From Massilia sp. IC2-477 (lineage in GTDB: Bacteria > Pseudomonadota > Gammaproteobacteria > Burkholderiales > Burkholderiaceae_D), in contig NZ_JAJFEQ010000007.1 in assembly GCF_020707265.1 (NCBI RefSeq), forward strand, positions 1 through 64,000: 64,000 nt of DNA, in the 5' to 3' direction. A model generated the notes under the pieces. That model ran no database searches. It had not been told where the DNA came from and saw only the letters and a program-made list of their open reading frames with translations. The stretch's first letter is position 1; every line of letters begins with the position of its first letter. Position numbers and translations under genes: made by a program. This document shows positions 45,000 to 54,484 of the stretch, piece after piece.

Positions 45000-45374
45000 T
45001 TACACCTGCATGTTCATGATGTCGTGATAGGCTGACACCAGTTTGTTGCGTACTTGCACGGTTCCCTGGAAAGCGATGCTGGATTTCTGCATCGCGATCA
45101 TCGTATCGGACAGGCTCACGGTATCATCCCCCATCGCAAAGCGCTTGCCGAGTTCTTCCGCAGTCTTCTGGGTATTGCTGACCTGCTGCAAGGAGGTCTT
45201 CAGCGCGTCGGCGAAGTCGAGCTTGGCGACTCCCGGTTGGGCAATGCTACCCGCGCCACCCACGCCGAGGGGCGCGACGGGGCTGGCCGCCGGCTTGGTC
45301 GCCGCAGATTTCAGCTGTTCCATCATCGCCTGGATGCGGCTGCTGTCGATGCCGCCGATTCCGCCAATACTCAT
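45000..45374 (-). CDS. fliE: Flagellar hook-basal body protein FliE
   Basis: A 124-residue rod/MS-ring adaptor. The conserved C-terminal half reads LDFADALKTSLQQVSNTQ, FAMGDDTVSLSDTMIAMQKS and FQGTVQVRNKLVSAYHDIMN. It joins the MS ring to the proximal rod and is among the first export substrates. It is transcribed away from fliF as a single-gene unit with its own terminator. The 173-base gap to fliF must contain both promoters; I found no convincing consensus, only a weak TTGAAT-N15-CATAAT facing fliF. Confidence 0.95.
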   Translation of the reverse strand: MSIGGIGGIDSSRIQAMMEQLKSAATKPAASPVAPLGVGGAGSIAQPGVAKLDFADALKTSLQQVSNTQKTAEELGKRFAMGDDTVSLSDTMIAMQKSSIAFQGTVQVRNKLVSAYHDIMNMQV

Positions 45375-45547
45375 CGTTTTCTCCTGCCCGTGAGGCCATC
45401 CACTTTGTTCAGGCTGTCAGAATATCAGCGCCCAGACAATTTCCTGCTGTGAAGAAGCATGGATTTCCGCCCCTATTTCAGGGTTTGAATGTTGCTCTAT
45501 GGCTTCATAATCCTGCTAATTCCTCCATCCTGGACAGTTAACCCACC

Positions 45548-47245
45548 ATGGCAGCAGTCGCTGAAGAACTGATCGACACCCCGGCTTCCGAGCAGCAAGC
45601 GGAAAAGCAGGGCTTTTTGCAGACGACGATGGGCAAGCGCGTTGCCCTCGGCGGCGGTATCGCGCTGGTCGTCGCCATCATGATTGCGCTCTGGATGTGG
45701 AGCCAGGCGCCGGAATACCGCGTGCTGTTCTCGAACTACAGCGACCGCGACGGCGGCGCCATCACCGCCTCGCTCGACCAGATGGGGGTCAAGTACAAGT
45801 TTTCCGAAGGCGGCACGGCGATCCTGGTCCCGGCCGAGCAGATCCACGACCTGCGCCTGAAGCTGGCCGCGCAGGGTCTGCCCAAGGGTGGCAACGTCGG
45901 CTTCGAACTGATGGAAAACCAGAAGCTGGGCACGTCCCAGTTCGTCGAACAGGTCAACTACCAGCGCTCGCTCGAAGGCGAGCTGGCGCGCTCGATCCAG
46001 TCGCTCGGCTCGGTCGGCAGCGCGCGCGTGCACCTGGCGCTGCCGAAACCTTCCGTGTTCGTGCGCGACCAGCAGAAACCCACCGCGTCCGTCCTGCTGA
46101 ACCTGCAGCCGGGCCGCGCCCTCGACCCGGGCCAGGTCAGCGCCATCGTCCACCTGGTCGCTTCCAGCGTGCCGGAACTGACGGTCGGTAACGTCACCGT
46201 GGTCGACCAGAACGGGAACCTGCTGTCCGACACCGGCAACAAGGCCGCCGGCAACAAGGGCCTGGACGCGACCCAGCTGAAGTATGTCGAGCAGGTCCAG
46301 CAGAACATCATCAAGCAGGTCGAATCGATCATCGCGCCGCTGGTCGGCAAGGAAAACGTGCGCGCCGAAGCGACCGCCGAGGTCGACTTCGCCCAGGTCG
46401 ACACCGCGGCCGAGATGTACAAGCCGAACTCGCCGCCGGAACCGCAGGCGATCCGTAGCCAGCAGACTTCCGAGTCGAACCAGCCGGGCGCGGGCGCCTC
46501 CGGCGTGCCGGGCGCGCTGTCGAACCAGCCGCCGGGCGTGGCCACCGCGCCGATCGACGGCCAGCCGGTCGCCGGCGCCCCGGCAGCCAGCGGCCCGACG
46601 CGCAAGGACGCCACCACCAATTACGAAGTCGACAAGACCATCCGCTACGAACAGCGTCCGATGGGCGGCATCAAGCGCCTGACCGTGGGCGTGGTCGTGA
46701 ACTACCGCCGCTCGATCGATCCGAAGACCGGCAAGGTCATCGTCAAGCCGCTGGCGGCCGCCGAAGTGGCCCAGATCAACGAACTGGTCAAGCAGGCGAT
46801 GGGCTACTCGCAAGGGCGCGGCGACACCCTGAACGTGACCAATGCCCCGTTCGACGGCGTCGACCGCCCGGACGACACCCCGGCCCAGCTCGACTGGTGG
46901 CGCGATCCGGCCAACCTGCCGCTGGCCAAGGAAATCGGCAAGTACCTGCTGCTGTTCGCGGTGCTGGCCTTCCTCTACTACCGGATCCTGCTGCCGCTGA
47001 TGCGCCCGGCGATCAAGAAGTTCGACGAGGTCACCGCGCTGCCGCCAGAACCGGAACCGGAAGAGGAAGACGAGATCTCGGATGAAGAGGCGGCCGAGAT
47101 CGACGAGGAAGAACTCGAAGAACAGGAAGTCGAACGCCGGAACCAGGGCTACCGGAAGAACCTGGAAATGGCGCAGGAGCTGGCCCGCCAGGACCCGCGT
47201 ATCGTGGCTAACGTTGTGAAAGCATGGTTGGGATCAAATGAGTGA
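45548..47245 (+). CDS. fliF: Flagellar MS-ring protein FliF
   Basis: A 565-residue inner-membrane ring protein. The first transmembrane helix is at about 30-50 (VALGGGIALVVAIMIALWMW). Conserved ring-building motifs follow (YRVLFSNYSDRDGGAITASL, QGLPKGGNVGFELM, SARVHLALPKPSVF), then a Pro/Ala-rich loop, a second helix near 460-480 (YLLLFAVLAFLYYRILLPLM) and an acidic cytoplasmic tail (EEEDEISDEEAAEIDEEELE) that binds FliG. It overlaps fliG by eight bases. It opens the fliFGHIJK operon. Confidence 0.97.
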   Translation: MAAVAEELIDTPASEQQAEKQGFLQTTMGKRVALGGGIALVVAIMIALWMWSQAPEYRVLFSNYSDRDGGAITASLDQMGVKYKFSEGGTAILVPAEQIHDLRLKLAAQGLPKGGNVGFELMENQKLGTSQFVEQVNYQRSLEGELARSIQSLGSVGSARVHLALPKPSVFVRDQQKPTASVLLNLQPGRALDPGQVSAIVHLVASSVPELTVGNVTVVDQNGNLLSDTGNKAAGNKGLDATQLKYVEQVQQNIIKQVESIIAPLVGKENVRAEATAEVDFAQVDTAAEMYKPNSPPEPQAIRSQQTSESNQPGAGASGVPGALSNQPPGVATAPIDGQPVAGAPAASGPTRKDATTNYEVDKTIRYEQRPMGGIKRLTVGVVVNYRRSIDPKTGKVIVKPLAAAEVAQINELVKQAMGYSQGRGDTLNVTNAPFDGVDRPDDTPAQLDWWRDPANLPLAKEIGKYLLLFAVLAFLYYRILLPLMRPAIKKFDEVTALPPEPEPEEEDEISDEEAAEIDEEELEEQEVERRNQGYRKNLEMAQELARQDPRIVANVVKAWLGSNE

Positions 47246-48242
47246 CAAGGACAAGGAAGGCGTAACCCAGGCAGCGATCCTGATGCTGGCCCTGGGCGAA
47301 GCGGAAGCGGCTGAAGTGATGAGGTTCCTGGGCCCGCGTGAAGTGCTGAAGCTGGGCGGCGCGATGGCGCAGATGAAGGCGGTGCAGCACGGCGAAGTGG
47401 TCAAGGTGCTGGAAGCCTTTGTGGAAGAGACCAACCTGCACTCGACCGTCGGCCTGGATTCGGACGAATACATCCGCCAGGTGCTGACCAAGGCGCTGGG
47501 CGACGACAAGGCCGCGGTGCTGCTCAACCGCATCCTGGGCGGCAAGGACGCCTCGGGCATCGAAAGCCTGAAGTGGATGGATTCGCCTTCGGTGGCGGAA
47601 CTGATCCGCAACGAGCACCCGCAGATCATCGCCACCATCCTGGTGCACCTCGAGCGCGACCAGGCCTGCGAGATCCTGGCCCACTTCACCGAGCGCCTGC
47701 GCAACGACGTGGTGCTGCGTATCGCCACCCTGGACGGCGTGCAGCCGGCCGCGCTGCGCGAGCTGAACGACGTGCTGACCAAGCTGCTGTCGGGTAACGA
47801 GAACATCAAGAAGTCTTCGCTGGGCGGCGTGCGCACCGCGGCCGAGATCCTGAACTTCATGAGCGGCGAGCAGGAAGCGGCCGTCATGGACAACATCAAG
47901 AACTACGACAACGACATGGCGCAGAAGATCATGGACGAGATGTTCGTGTTCGACAACATCATCGACATCGACGACCGCGGCATCCAGCTGCTGCTGCGCG
48001 AAGTGCAGTCCGAAATGCTGATCATCGCCCTCAAGGGCGCATCGCAAGACCTGCGCGAGAAGATCTTCAAGAACATGTCGCAGCGTGCAAGCGAAATGAT
48101 GCGCGAAGACCTGGAGTCCAAGGGTCCGGTGCGCCTGTCGGAAGTGGAATCCCAGCAGAAACAGATCCTGCAGATCGTGCGCCGCCTGGCGGACGAAGGC
48201 CAGATCGTGCTGGGCGGTAAGGGTGAGGATTCCTTCGTCTGA
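47238..48242 (+). CDS. fliG: Flagellar motor switch protein FliG
   Basis: A 334-residue rotor protein that transmits stator torque and sets direction. It contains AILMLALGEAEAAEVMRFLG (N domain), the EHPQIIATILVHLERD motif of the middle domain and the charged torque helix region in the C domain (FVFDNIIDIDDRGIQLLLRE, SEMMREDLESKGPVRLSEVE). Length matches E. coli FliG (331). It overlaps fliF by eight bases (ATGAGTGA) and fliH by one, so expression is coupled. Confidence 0.98.
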   Translation: MSDKDKEGVTQAAILMLALGEAEAAEVMRFLGPREVLKLGGAMAQMKAVQHGEVVKVLEAFVEETNLHSTVGLDSDEYIRQVLTKALGDDKAAVLLNRILGGKDASGIESLKWMDSPSVAELIRNEHPQIIATILVHLERDQACEILAHFTERLRNDVVLRIATLDGVQPAALRELNDVLTKLLSGNENIKKSSLGGVRTAAEILNFMSGEQEAAVMDNIKNYDNDMAQKIMDEMFVFDNIIDIDDRGIQLLLREVQSEMLIIALKGASQDLREKIFKNMSQRASEMMREDLESKGPVRLSEVESQQKQILQIVRRLADEGQIVLGGKGEDSFV

Positions 48243-48955
48243 TGATCCCCAAGGAACAGCAAAGCGCCTACCAGCGCTGGGAACTCACCTCGTTCGGCGA
48301 CGAGCGCCCGTCCACCCAGGCGCGCCGCGCCGCGATGGCGCCCCCTCCTCCGGCCCCGGAGCCGGAACCGATCGAGATCGTTCCGAACGTGGTGCTGCCG
48401 ACGGCGGAAGAACTGGAAGCGATCCGCGAGCAGGCGCGCGCGGAGGGCTATGCCGAAGGATTGGCCGAAGGTCGGGCCGCCGGCCATGCCGAAGGCTATG
48501 CCGATGGCGCTAGAGCCGGCCAGATCGAGGCCGAAGGCGAACTGGAACACCTGCGCGCGATCGCCGCGACCTTCAGCGACGCCGTGGTGCAGGCCGACGA
48601 GACCATCGCCCACGACGTGCTGGAACTGGCCCTGCGCCTGGCGCGCGGCATGGTGCGCACCGCCTTCAACGTGCGCCCTGAACTGATCCTGCCCGTGGTG
48701 CAGGAAGCGATCGGCTACCTGCCGGTACTGTCGCAACCGGCCACCTTGAGCCTCAACCCGGAAGACGCCGAGATCGTGCGCCAGGCCATGGGCCAGGAGC
48801 TGGTCAAGGGCGGCTGGCGCATCGTCGAAGACGCCGCCATGGCGCGCGGCGGCTGCAAGGTCGATACCGCCAGCAACCAGATCGATGCCCAGGCCCAAGC
48901 CCGCTGGGCGCGACTCACTCATGCCTTGCAGAGCAATGTGGACTGGTTGTCGTAG
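48242..48955 (+). CDS. fliH: Flagellar export ATPase regulator FliH
   Basis: A 237-residue stator-like component that binds FliI and FliN. An N-terminal segment with YQRWELTSFGD is conserved; the centre has GxxxG-like repeats (EGYAEGLAEGRAAGHAEGYA) forming an extended helix; the C-terminal FliH domain (residues 115-235) includes ALRLARGMVRTAFNVRPELI and GCKVDTASNQIDAQA. The stop TAG at 48953-48955 falls inside the CGTAGGG edge of repeat locus D, so the final codons adjoin a dispersed element. Confidence 0.95.
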   Translation: MIPKEQQSAYQRWELTSFGDERPSTQARRAAMAPPPPAPEPEPIEIVPNVVLPTAEELEAIREQARAEGYAEGLAEGRAAGHAEGYADGARAGQIEAEGELEHLRAIAATFSDAVVQADETIAHDVLELALRLARGMVRTAFNVRPELILPVVQEAIGYLPVLSQPATLSLNPEDAEIVRQAMGQELVKGGWRIVEDAAMARGGCKVDTASNQIDAQAQARWARLTHALQSNVDWLS

Positions 48956-49058
48956 GGTGGGCGGATCTTCCGCCCACGCGGTCAACCACTGTCAACACCA
49001 CCGCTAAACTTCATATTGCACGTATCACCGCGTGGGCGGCAAAGCCGCCCACCCTACG
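48951..49058. repeat. Paired palindromic repeat, locus D, between fliH and fliI
   Basis: The left unit CGTAGGGTGGGCGGA-TCT-TCCGCCCACGCGGT is identical in stem and loop to the left unit of locus A. The right unit is inverted, CACCGCGTGGGCGGC-AAA-GCCGCCCACCCTACG. A 45-base spacer shares CGTATCACCGCGTGGGCG with locus A. The pair ends two bases before the fliI ATG and begins in the fliH stop codon, so it occupies the whole intergenic space of an otherwise overlapping operon. Confidence 0.9.
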
Positions 49059-49060
49059 AC

Positions 49061-50461
49061 ATGACGACAACGACTGACCGCCACACCGCCCGCTGGAAAT
49101 CCTTCATCAAGGACTGCGATTCCCTGGTCGGCTTTGCCGAGCCGATGCAGGTCTCCGGCCGCGTCACGCGCGTGGCCGGCCTGGTGATGGAATGCGTGGG
49201 CCTGAAGCTGGCTGTGGGAAGCGCCTGCACCATCCCCGTGGCCAACGGCCAGCGCATCGAGGCCGAAGTGGTCGGCTTCGAGGGCGAGCGCCTGTTCCTG
49301 ATGCCGCAGAGCGACGTCGAGGGCGTGGTGCCGGGGTCGCGCGTGTTCCCGGTCGAATCGGCCCTGCCGAAACCGGGCACGGTGCAGCACCCGCGCCGCC
49401 GCCCGAGCGACCGCGCACGCCACCTGCCGGTCGGCATGCAGCTGCTGGGGCGCGTGGTGGACGGCGCCGGCCGCCCGCTCGACGGCAAGGGCCCGCTGAA
49501 TACCGACGAAGTCGGCCCGCTGAATGCGCGCCCGATCAACCCGCTCGACCGCGCGCCGATCTCGGAAACCCTGGACGTGGGCGTGCGCGCCATCAACGCC
49601 ATGCTGACGGTCGGCCGCGGCCAGCGCCTCGGCCTGTTCGCCGGTACCGGTGTCGGTAAATCGGTGTTGCTGGGCATGATTGCGCGTTACACCACGGCCG
49701 ACGTGATCGTGGTCGGCCTGATCGGCGAGCGGGGCCGCGAGGTGAAGGAATTCATCGAGCAGATCCTGGGCCCGGAAGGCCGCGCCCGCTCGGCCGTGGT
49801 GGCCGCGCCGGCCGACTCGCCTCCCCTGATGCGCCTGCAGGGCGCGGCCTACGCCACCGCCATCGCGGAACACTTCCGCGAGCAGGGCAAGAACGTCCTG
49901 CTCATCATGGATTCGCTCACCCGCTACGCCATGGCGCAGCGCGAGATCGCCCTGGCGATCGGCGAGCCGCCGGCCACCAAGGGCTATCCGCCCTCGGTGT
50001 TCGCCAAGCTGCCGGTGCTGGTGGAACGGGCCGGCAACGGCCAGGAGGGCGGCGGCTCGATCACCGCCTTCTATACCGTGCTGTCGGAAGGCGACGACCA
50101 GCAGGACCCGATCGCCGATGCCGCGCGCGGTATCCTGGACGGCCACATCGTCCTGAACCGCCACCTGGCCGAGGCCGGCCACTATCCGGCGATCGACATC
50201 GAACAGTCGATCTCGCGCGCCATGCACGGGATTACCACCCACGAGCACCAGCTGGCGGCGCGCAAACTCAAACAGCTGTACTCGCGCTACCAGCGCTCGC
50301 GCGACCTGATCAGCGTCGGCGCCTATGCCGCCGGCAGCGATCCGGTGCTGGACCAGGCGATTGCCAAGCACGAGCAGATCGAAGCCTTCCTGTGCCAGGA
50401 AATCCACGACAACGCGGGCATGCTGGAGAGCTTGGGGCAATTGACCTCTCTATTCGAGTGA
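49061..50461 (+). CDS. fliI: Flagellum-specific ATPase FliI
   Basis: A 466-residue ATPase related to F1-beta that energises and orders flagellar export. Walker A GTGVGKS is at residues 195-201 and Walker B is [39 protein letters not shown] is the FliI signature. The ATG at 49061 is chosen because upstream extension (TTG at 49016) would translate the repeat. There is no Shine-Dalgarno sequence: the repeat hairpin lies directly before the start. Expression may depend on read-through or hairpin unfolding. Confidence 0.97.
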   Translation: MTTTTDRHTARWKSFIKDCDSLVGFAEPMQVSGRVTRVAGLVMECVGLKLAVGSACTIPVANGQRIEAEVVGFEGERLFLMPQSDVEGVVPGSRVFPVESALPKPGTVQHPRRRPSDRARHLPVGMQLLGRVVDGAGRPLDGKGPLNTDEVGPLNARPINPLDRAPISETLDVGVRAINAMLTVGRGQRLGLFAGTGVGKSVLLGMIARYTTADVIVVGLIGERGREVKEFIEQILGPEGRARSAVVAAPADSPPLMRLQGAAYATAIAEHFREQGKNVLLIMDSLTRYAMAQREIALAIGEPPATKGYPPSVFAKLPVLVERAGNGQEGGGSITAFYTVLSEGDDQQDPIADAARGILDGHIVLNRHLAEAGHYPAIDIEQSISRAMHGITTHEHQLAARKLKQLYSRYQRSRDLISVGAYAAGSDPVLDQAIAKHEQIEAFLCQEIHDNAGMLESLGQLTSLFE

Positions 50462-50497
50462 TGAAACGATGCCTGGCGGCACTATACTGCTCTCATT

Positions 50498-50941
50498 ATG
50501 GCCACCGCATCCGCCCTCGACACCCTGATTGACCTGGCACAGCGCGATTCCGACGCGATCGCCAAGCGCCTGGGCGCCGCCCTGGCGGCGGTCGACGAAG
50601 CCGAGCAGAAGCTGGTGATGCTGGATGGCTACCGCGACGAGTACGTCCGCAAGCTCGACGCGGCGCAGATGGCAGGCATCACGCCCTTTGCGTACAACAA
50701 TTTCGTGGCCTTCATCGGCAAGCTGGACAACGCCATCATTGGCCAGCGCGAAGTGATCAAGCACGCGAAGTACAAGGCGGACACGGAAAAGAAGGCATGG
50801 CAGGAGAGCGAGCGCAAGCGCCTGTCCTACCGCACCCTGAACGAACGCGCCGCCGCCGAAGCACTGGCGATAGAGAACAAGCGCGACCAGAAACTGATGG
50901 ACGACCACGCCGCGCGTGGCGCCCGCTACAAACAACGCTGA
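50498..50941 (+). CDS. fliJ: Flagellar export chaperone FliJ
   Basis: A 147-residue coiled-coil protein: LDTLIDLAQRDSDAIAKRLG, KLVMLDGYRDEYVRKLDAAQ, KKAWQESERKRLSYRTLNER. FliJ works as the gamma-like stalk of the FliI ring and escorts chaperones. Length equals E. coli FliJ (147). It follows fliI by 36 bases. There is no clear ribosome site; a TATACT lies about 20 bases before the ATG, so a weak internal promoter is possible. Confidence 0.93.
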   Translation: MATASALDTLIDLAQRDSDAIAKRLGAALAAVDEAEQKLVMLDGYRDEYVRKLDAAQMAGITPFAYNNFVAFIGKLDNAIIGQREVIKHAKYKADTEKKAWQESERKRLSYRTLNERAAAEALAIENKRDQKLMDDHAARGARYKQR

Positions 50942-50958
50942 CCCCAGGCAGATTCACC

Positions 50959-52308
50959 ATGACGATGCAGACGACCACCCTTCCGTTCCAGGTTTCCGGC
51001 GCGAGCACCCTGGCCCAGCCGCAACGCAACGCTGCCGCGGGCGTGCAGGCGCCGGAAGGCGAAGGCTTCGGCGCCACCCTGTCGCGCGCGATGGCGCCGA
51101 CCATGGCGCCCTCCGCCGCACCCACCATGGCGCCATCGGCCGCCCCGGCCAACAAGCCGGCCACGGCACACAAGGCGGCGGACAAACCGGCGGCCCAAGG
51201 TACGAAAGCCCCGGCGCGCGAGCCGGCCAAGCAAAAGGATGCGGCGCCCGATGCGCCGGCGACCACCGCCCAGGGCGCAGCTGCGGGCACCGAGTCCGCC
51301 GACCCGGCCAAGGATGCCGCAGCCGCTGCCGAATCGGCCACTGCAGCCGCGGAAGCAGCAACGACGCCCGTCACCGACATGCTCGCCTTCATGGCCAGCC
51401 TGACCCAGCCGGCCCCGGCTGCACCGGTCGTTGCCGCGCCGGTGGCGGCGCAGGCCCCTGCCGCCAGCGTCGCTGCCGGCGGCGCCGAACTGCAGCTCGC
51501 CGCGCTCCAGTCCGCATTCGCGAAACTCGACACCAGCGCCGGCGCCGACGCCGTCGCCGTCGCCGTCGCGACCGACCCTGCCCTGCCGGCCGCTACCGAC
51601 GGCGAAGCGGCAGCCGGCGGCTTCTTGCTGGCTGCCGGCGTGCAGCCGGCAGCGGGCGAGACGGCCGACCTGCGCAGCCTGCAGCAGACAGCCCAGGCTG
51701 CCGTCCAGGCCGAGCCGGGCAAGCAAGGCGCGGCCGTGGTCCGCGAAGGGGGCGCGCAGGCCATGGCGGCCGTCGAGGCGCCGGCCCCTGCCCCGGCCCA
51801 GCTGCAGGCCCAGGCCGCCAAGCTCGAGACCCTGGCCAACCCGGCCGCCGTGCCGGCCGATCGCATCCCGGCGCGCGTGGGTAGCCAGGCCTGGGACAAC
51901 CAGGTCAGCCAGCGCATCGTGTACATGGTCGGCAAGGAACAGGCCGCCACACTGACGCTGAACCCGCCGGACCTCGGTCCGGTGCAGGTGGTGCTGAACG
52001 TGAGCAACGATGGGGCCAGCGTGGCCTTCTCCTCGAACCAGCTGGAAGTGCGCCAGGCCCTGGAAAACGCCATTCCGCGCCTGCGCGAGATGATGGGCGA
52101 GAGCGGCATCGCGCTGGGTAATGCGACGGTGGATTCCGGCATGCCGGATGGCCGCCAGGCGCAGCAGGATGGCGAGCGCCGCAATCAGGGCGGCGCCAGC
52201 GGTTTCGGCAATGGCGGCACGCACGCGGTGAGTGAGGACAATGCCGCCCGTCCGGCGACGCGCAGCGTGGCCCTGGGCGACAACGGCCTGGTCGATACCT
52301 TCGCTTGA
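50959..52308 (+). CDS. fliK: Flagellar hook-length control protein FliK
   Basis: A 449-residue Ala/Pro-rich secreted ruler. Residues 45-63 carry a short tandem repeat (MAPTMAPSAAP, then TMAPSAAP). The long disordered middle precedes a conserved C-terminal Flg_hook domain (about 345-430): QRIVYMVGKEQAATLTLNPP, DLGPVQVVLNVSNDGASVAF and RLREMMGESGIALGNATVDS. This domain interacts with FlhB to switch export from hook to filament. The start at 50959 follows fliJ by 17 bases. It is the canonical FliK; a second FliK-like gene lies at 40055. Confidence 0.93.
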   Translation: MTMQTTTLPFQVSGASTLAQPQRNAAAGVQAPEGEGFGATLSRAMAPTMAPSAAPTMAPSAAPANKPATAHKAADKPAAQGTKAPAREPAKQKDAAPDAPATTAQGAAAGTESADPAKDAAAAAESATAAAEAATTPVTDMLAFMASLTQPAPAAPVVAAPVAAQAPAASVAAGGAELQLAALQSAFAKLDTSAGADAVAVAVATDPALPAATDGEAAAGGFLLAAGVQPAAGETADLRSLQQTAQAAVQAEPGKQGAAVVREGGAQAMAAVEAPAPAPAQLQAQAAKLETLANPAAVPADRIPARVGSQAWDNQVSQRIVYMVGKEQAATLTLNPPDLGPVQVVLNVSNDGASVAFSSNQLEVRQALENAIPRLREMMGESGIALGNATVDSGMPDGRQAQQDGERRNQGGASGFGNGGTHAVSEDNAARPATRSVALGDNGLVDTFA

Positions 52309-52453
52309 GCGCCTGTTAAACCGTCAACACGTCCGCGCAACAATCAGCGGGATAAGCACCCCTAATCCCCTCTTTTCGGGGCTTGGCGGGTTTTGTTTCC
52401 CCGCGATAATGCCATAATGACGGACACATTCTTTTAGGCAGTAAAGAGGCATC

Positions 52454-52996
52454 TTGAAAGCGAACCCGAAAATGAAGGCCGACCCGAAAGCAGACGCAGC
52501 GGCAGCAGCCCCGGCCGGCTCCAAGAAAAAGCTGGTCGTGATCGCCGCCGCAGCCGTGCTGCTGCTCGGCGGTGGCGGCGGTGCGGCCTGGTATTTCATG
52601 CATGGCGCAGGCGATGCCGCGGCCGAACACGACAGCCCGAAGGAATCCAAGAAAAAGAAGAAAAACAAGGATCCGGAAGCCAAGTCGGAATACGTGCCGG
52701 TCGAGGCCTTTACCGTGAACCTGCAGCCGGAAACCGGCGAGCAATACTTGCAGGTCCAGTTCACGCTGCAGGTGGCGGGCGCCGAACAGGCGACCCTGGT
52801 CAAGGACAATATGGCGATCGTGCGCAACCGCGTGCTGCTGCTCCTGTCGGGCAAGAAAGCATCGGAAATCAGCACGGTCGAAGGCAAGCAGCAGCTCGCC
52901 GCCGAAATCCAGGCAATCGTGCAGGAACCTTTCGAGAAAGACGGCGACGAGCAGGAAGTAACCGACGTACTATTTACTTCGTTCATCATCCAGTAA
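52454..52996 (+). CDS. fliL: Flagellar basal-body-associated protein FliL
   Basis: A 180-residue single-pass inner-membrane protein. A Lys-rich N-terminus precedes a helix at about 26-48 (KLVVIAAAAVLLLGGG). A charged linker (KESKKKKKNKDPE) leads to the periplasmic FliL domain (EAFTVNLQPETGEQYLQVQF, IVRNRVLLLLSGKKASEIST, ending DVLFTSFIIQ). FliL sits around the stator. The TTG at 52454 is used, with AAGAGG upstream; an ATG at 52472 is an alternative. The 145-base gap after fliK suggests that fliL starts a separate fliLMNOPQR transcript. Confidence 0.93.
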   Translation: MKANPKMKADPKADAAAAAPAGSKKKLVVIAAAAVLLLGGGGGAAWYFMHGAGDAAAEHDSPKESKKKKKNKDPEAKSEYVPVEAFTVNLQPETGEQYLQVQFTLQVAGAEQATLVKDNMAIVRNRVLLLLSGKKASEISTVEGKQQLAAEIQAIVQEPFEKDGDEQEVTDVLFTSFIIQ

Positions 52997-53007
52997 GCTG
53001 ACGTACC

Positions 53008-53991
53008 ATGGCTGATAATTTCCTCTCACAGGAAGAAGTCGATGCCCTCCTCAAAGGGGTCAACGGCGATCAGGACGACATTGCGACGCCTGAAGACACC
53101 TCGGGAGTTCGCACCTATAACCTGGCGACGCAGGAGCGGATCGTCCGCGGCCGCATGCCGACGCTCGAGATCATCAACGAGCGTTTCGCCAGGTATCTGC
53201 GGGTCGGCCTGTTCAACTTCCTGCGCCGCAGCGCGGAAGTGTCCGTCGGATCGGTGCGGGTCTCGAAGTACAGCGAGTTCATCCGCAACCTGGTCGTGCC
53301 GACCAACCTGAACCTGATCCACATGAAGCCGCTGCGCGGCACCGCCCTGATGGTGTTCGACCCGGGCCTGGTGTTCCTGCTGGTGGACAACCTGTTCGGC
53401 GGCGACGGCCGTTTCCACACCCGCGTGGAAGGCCGCGACTTCACCCAGACCGAGCAGCGCATCATCATGCGCATCCTCGACATCGTGTTCGAGGCCTATG
53501 CCAAGTCGTGGGAGCCGGTGTACCCGGTCGAGTTCGAGTACATCCGTTCCGAAATGAACACGCAGTTCGCCAACATCGCGACCCCGAACGAGGTCGTGGT
53601 GTCCTGTACCTTCACCATCGAACTCGGTTCGGTGTCGGGCCAGATCCACTTCTGCATGCCCTATTCGATGATCGAGCCGATCCGCGACGCGCTGACCTCG
53701 AGCCTGCAGGGCGAAGCGCTGGAAGTCGACAAGCGCTGGGTGCGCCTGATGACCCAGCAGATCCAGGTAGCCGAGGTCGAGCTGGTCGCGGTGCTGGGCG
53801 AAGGCCGCGCCAACTTTGACGAGATCCTGAACATGAAGATCGGCGACATCATTCCGATCACGGTCCCGGAAATGCTGCAGGCCACGGTCGACGGCGTGCC
53901 GGTGATGGATTGCAGCTACGGCGTCTTCAACGGCCAGTATGCCCTGAAGGTCGAGAAGCTGCTGGCCAACAGCGACAACTTCAACAAGTAA
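53008..53991 (+). CDS. fliM: Flagellar motor switch protein FliM
   Basis: A 327-residue C-ring protein. The N-terminal CheY-P-binding peptide is NFLSQEEVDALLKGV. The middle domain includes GRMPTLEIINERFARYLRVG and GGDGRFHTRVEGRDFTQTEQ. The C-terminal SpoA domain ends VDGVPVMDCSYGVFNGQYAL. It receives the chemotaxis signal and reverses rotation. The start is 11 bases after fliL. Confidence 0.98.
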   Translation: MADNFLSQEEVDALLKGVNGDQDDIATPEDTSGVRTYNLATQERIVRGRMPTLEIINERFARYLRVGLFNFLRRSAEVSVGSVRVSKYSEFIRNLVVPTNLNLIHMKPLRGTALMVFDPGLVFLLVDNLFGGDGRFHTRVEGRDFTQTEQRIIMRILDIVFEAYAKSWEPVYPVEFEYIRSEMNTQFANIATPNEVVVSCTFTIELGSVSGQIHFCMPYSMIEPIRDALTSSLQGEALEVDKRWVRLMTQQIQVAEVELVAVLGEGRANFDEILNMKIGDIIPITVPEMLQATVDGVPVMDCSYGVFNGQYALKVEKLLANSDNFNK

Positions 53992-54049
53992 GCGCACACA
54001 TAACGTATGAATCCGCCTGCGCTGGCCGCGGGCGACACAGGAGAGCAAC

Positions 54050-54484
54050 ATGTCTGACACCCAGGACGACCAGGAAAGCCTCGACGACGATTGGGGCGCG
54101 GCGATTGCCGAGCAGGCCGCGGCCGAAGCGGCGGCGCTCGAACGCCAGCAGCAACAGCAGGCCACCGCTAGCGCGGCCGTGTTCAAGGATTTCTCGAACA
54201 AGGGCGCGCGCAACGAAACGCCGAACGACATCGACTTCATCCTCGACATCCCGGTCCAGCTGACCGTGGAACTCGGCCGCACCAAGATCGCGATCAAGAA
54301 CCTGCTGCAGCTGGCCCAAGGCTCGGTGGTCGAGCTCGACGGCCTGGCGGGCGAACCGATGGACGTGCTCGTCAACGGCTGCCTGATCGCCCAGGGCGAG
54401 GTGGTGGTCGTGAACGACAAGTTCGGTATCCGTCTGACTGATATCATTACCCCATCGGAACGGATCAGAAAACTGAATAAATGA
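54050..54484 (+). CDS. fliN: Flagellar motor switch protein FliN
   Basis: A 144-residue C-ring protein. The N-terminus is acidic with a Gln-run (ERQQQQQATA). The C-terminal SpoA domain is typical: ILDIPVQLTVELGRTKIAIK, LLQLAQGSVVELDGLAGEPM, LIAQGEVVVVNDKFGIRLTD. FliN also anchors FliH-FliI at the C-ring. Its TGA overlaps the ATG at 54481 (ATGA), which implies that fliO originally began there. Confidence 0.97.
   Translation: MSDTQDDQESLDDDWGAAIAEQAAAEAAALERQQQQQATASAAVFKDFSNKGARNETPNDIDFILDIPVQLTVELGRTKIAIKNLLQLAQGSVVELDGLAGEPMDVLVNGCLIAQGEVVVVNDKFGIRLTDIITPSERIRKLNK

Noticed and set aside
49016..49060. Upstream TTG start extending FliI by 15 residues
   Set aside because: The extension is a translation of the palindromic repeat (PRGRQSRPP), and FliI homologues start near the ATG at 49061.
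51091..51150. Short tandem repeat in fliK considered as a CRISPR or satellite
   Set aside because: It is a two-copy in-frame coding repeat (MAPTMAPSAAP) inside a disordered protein region, without spacers.
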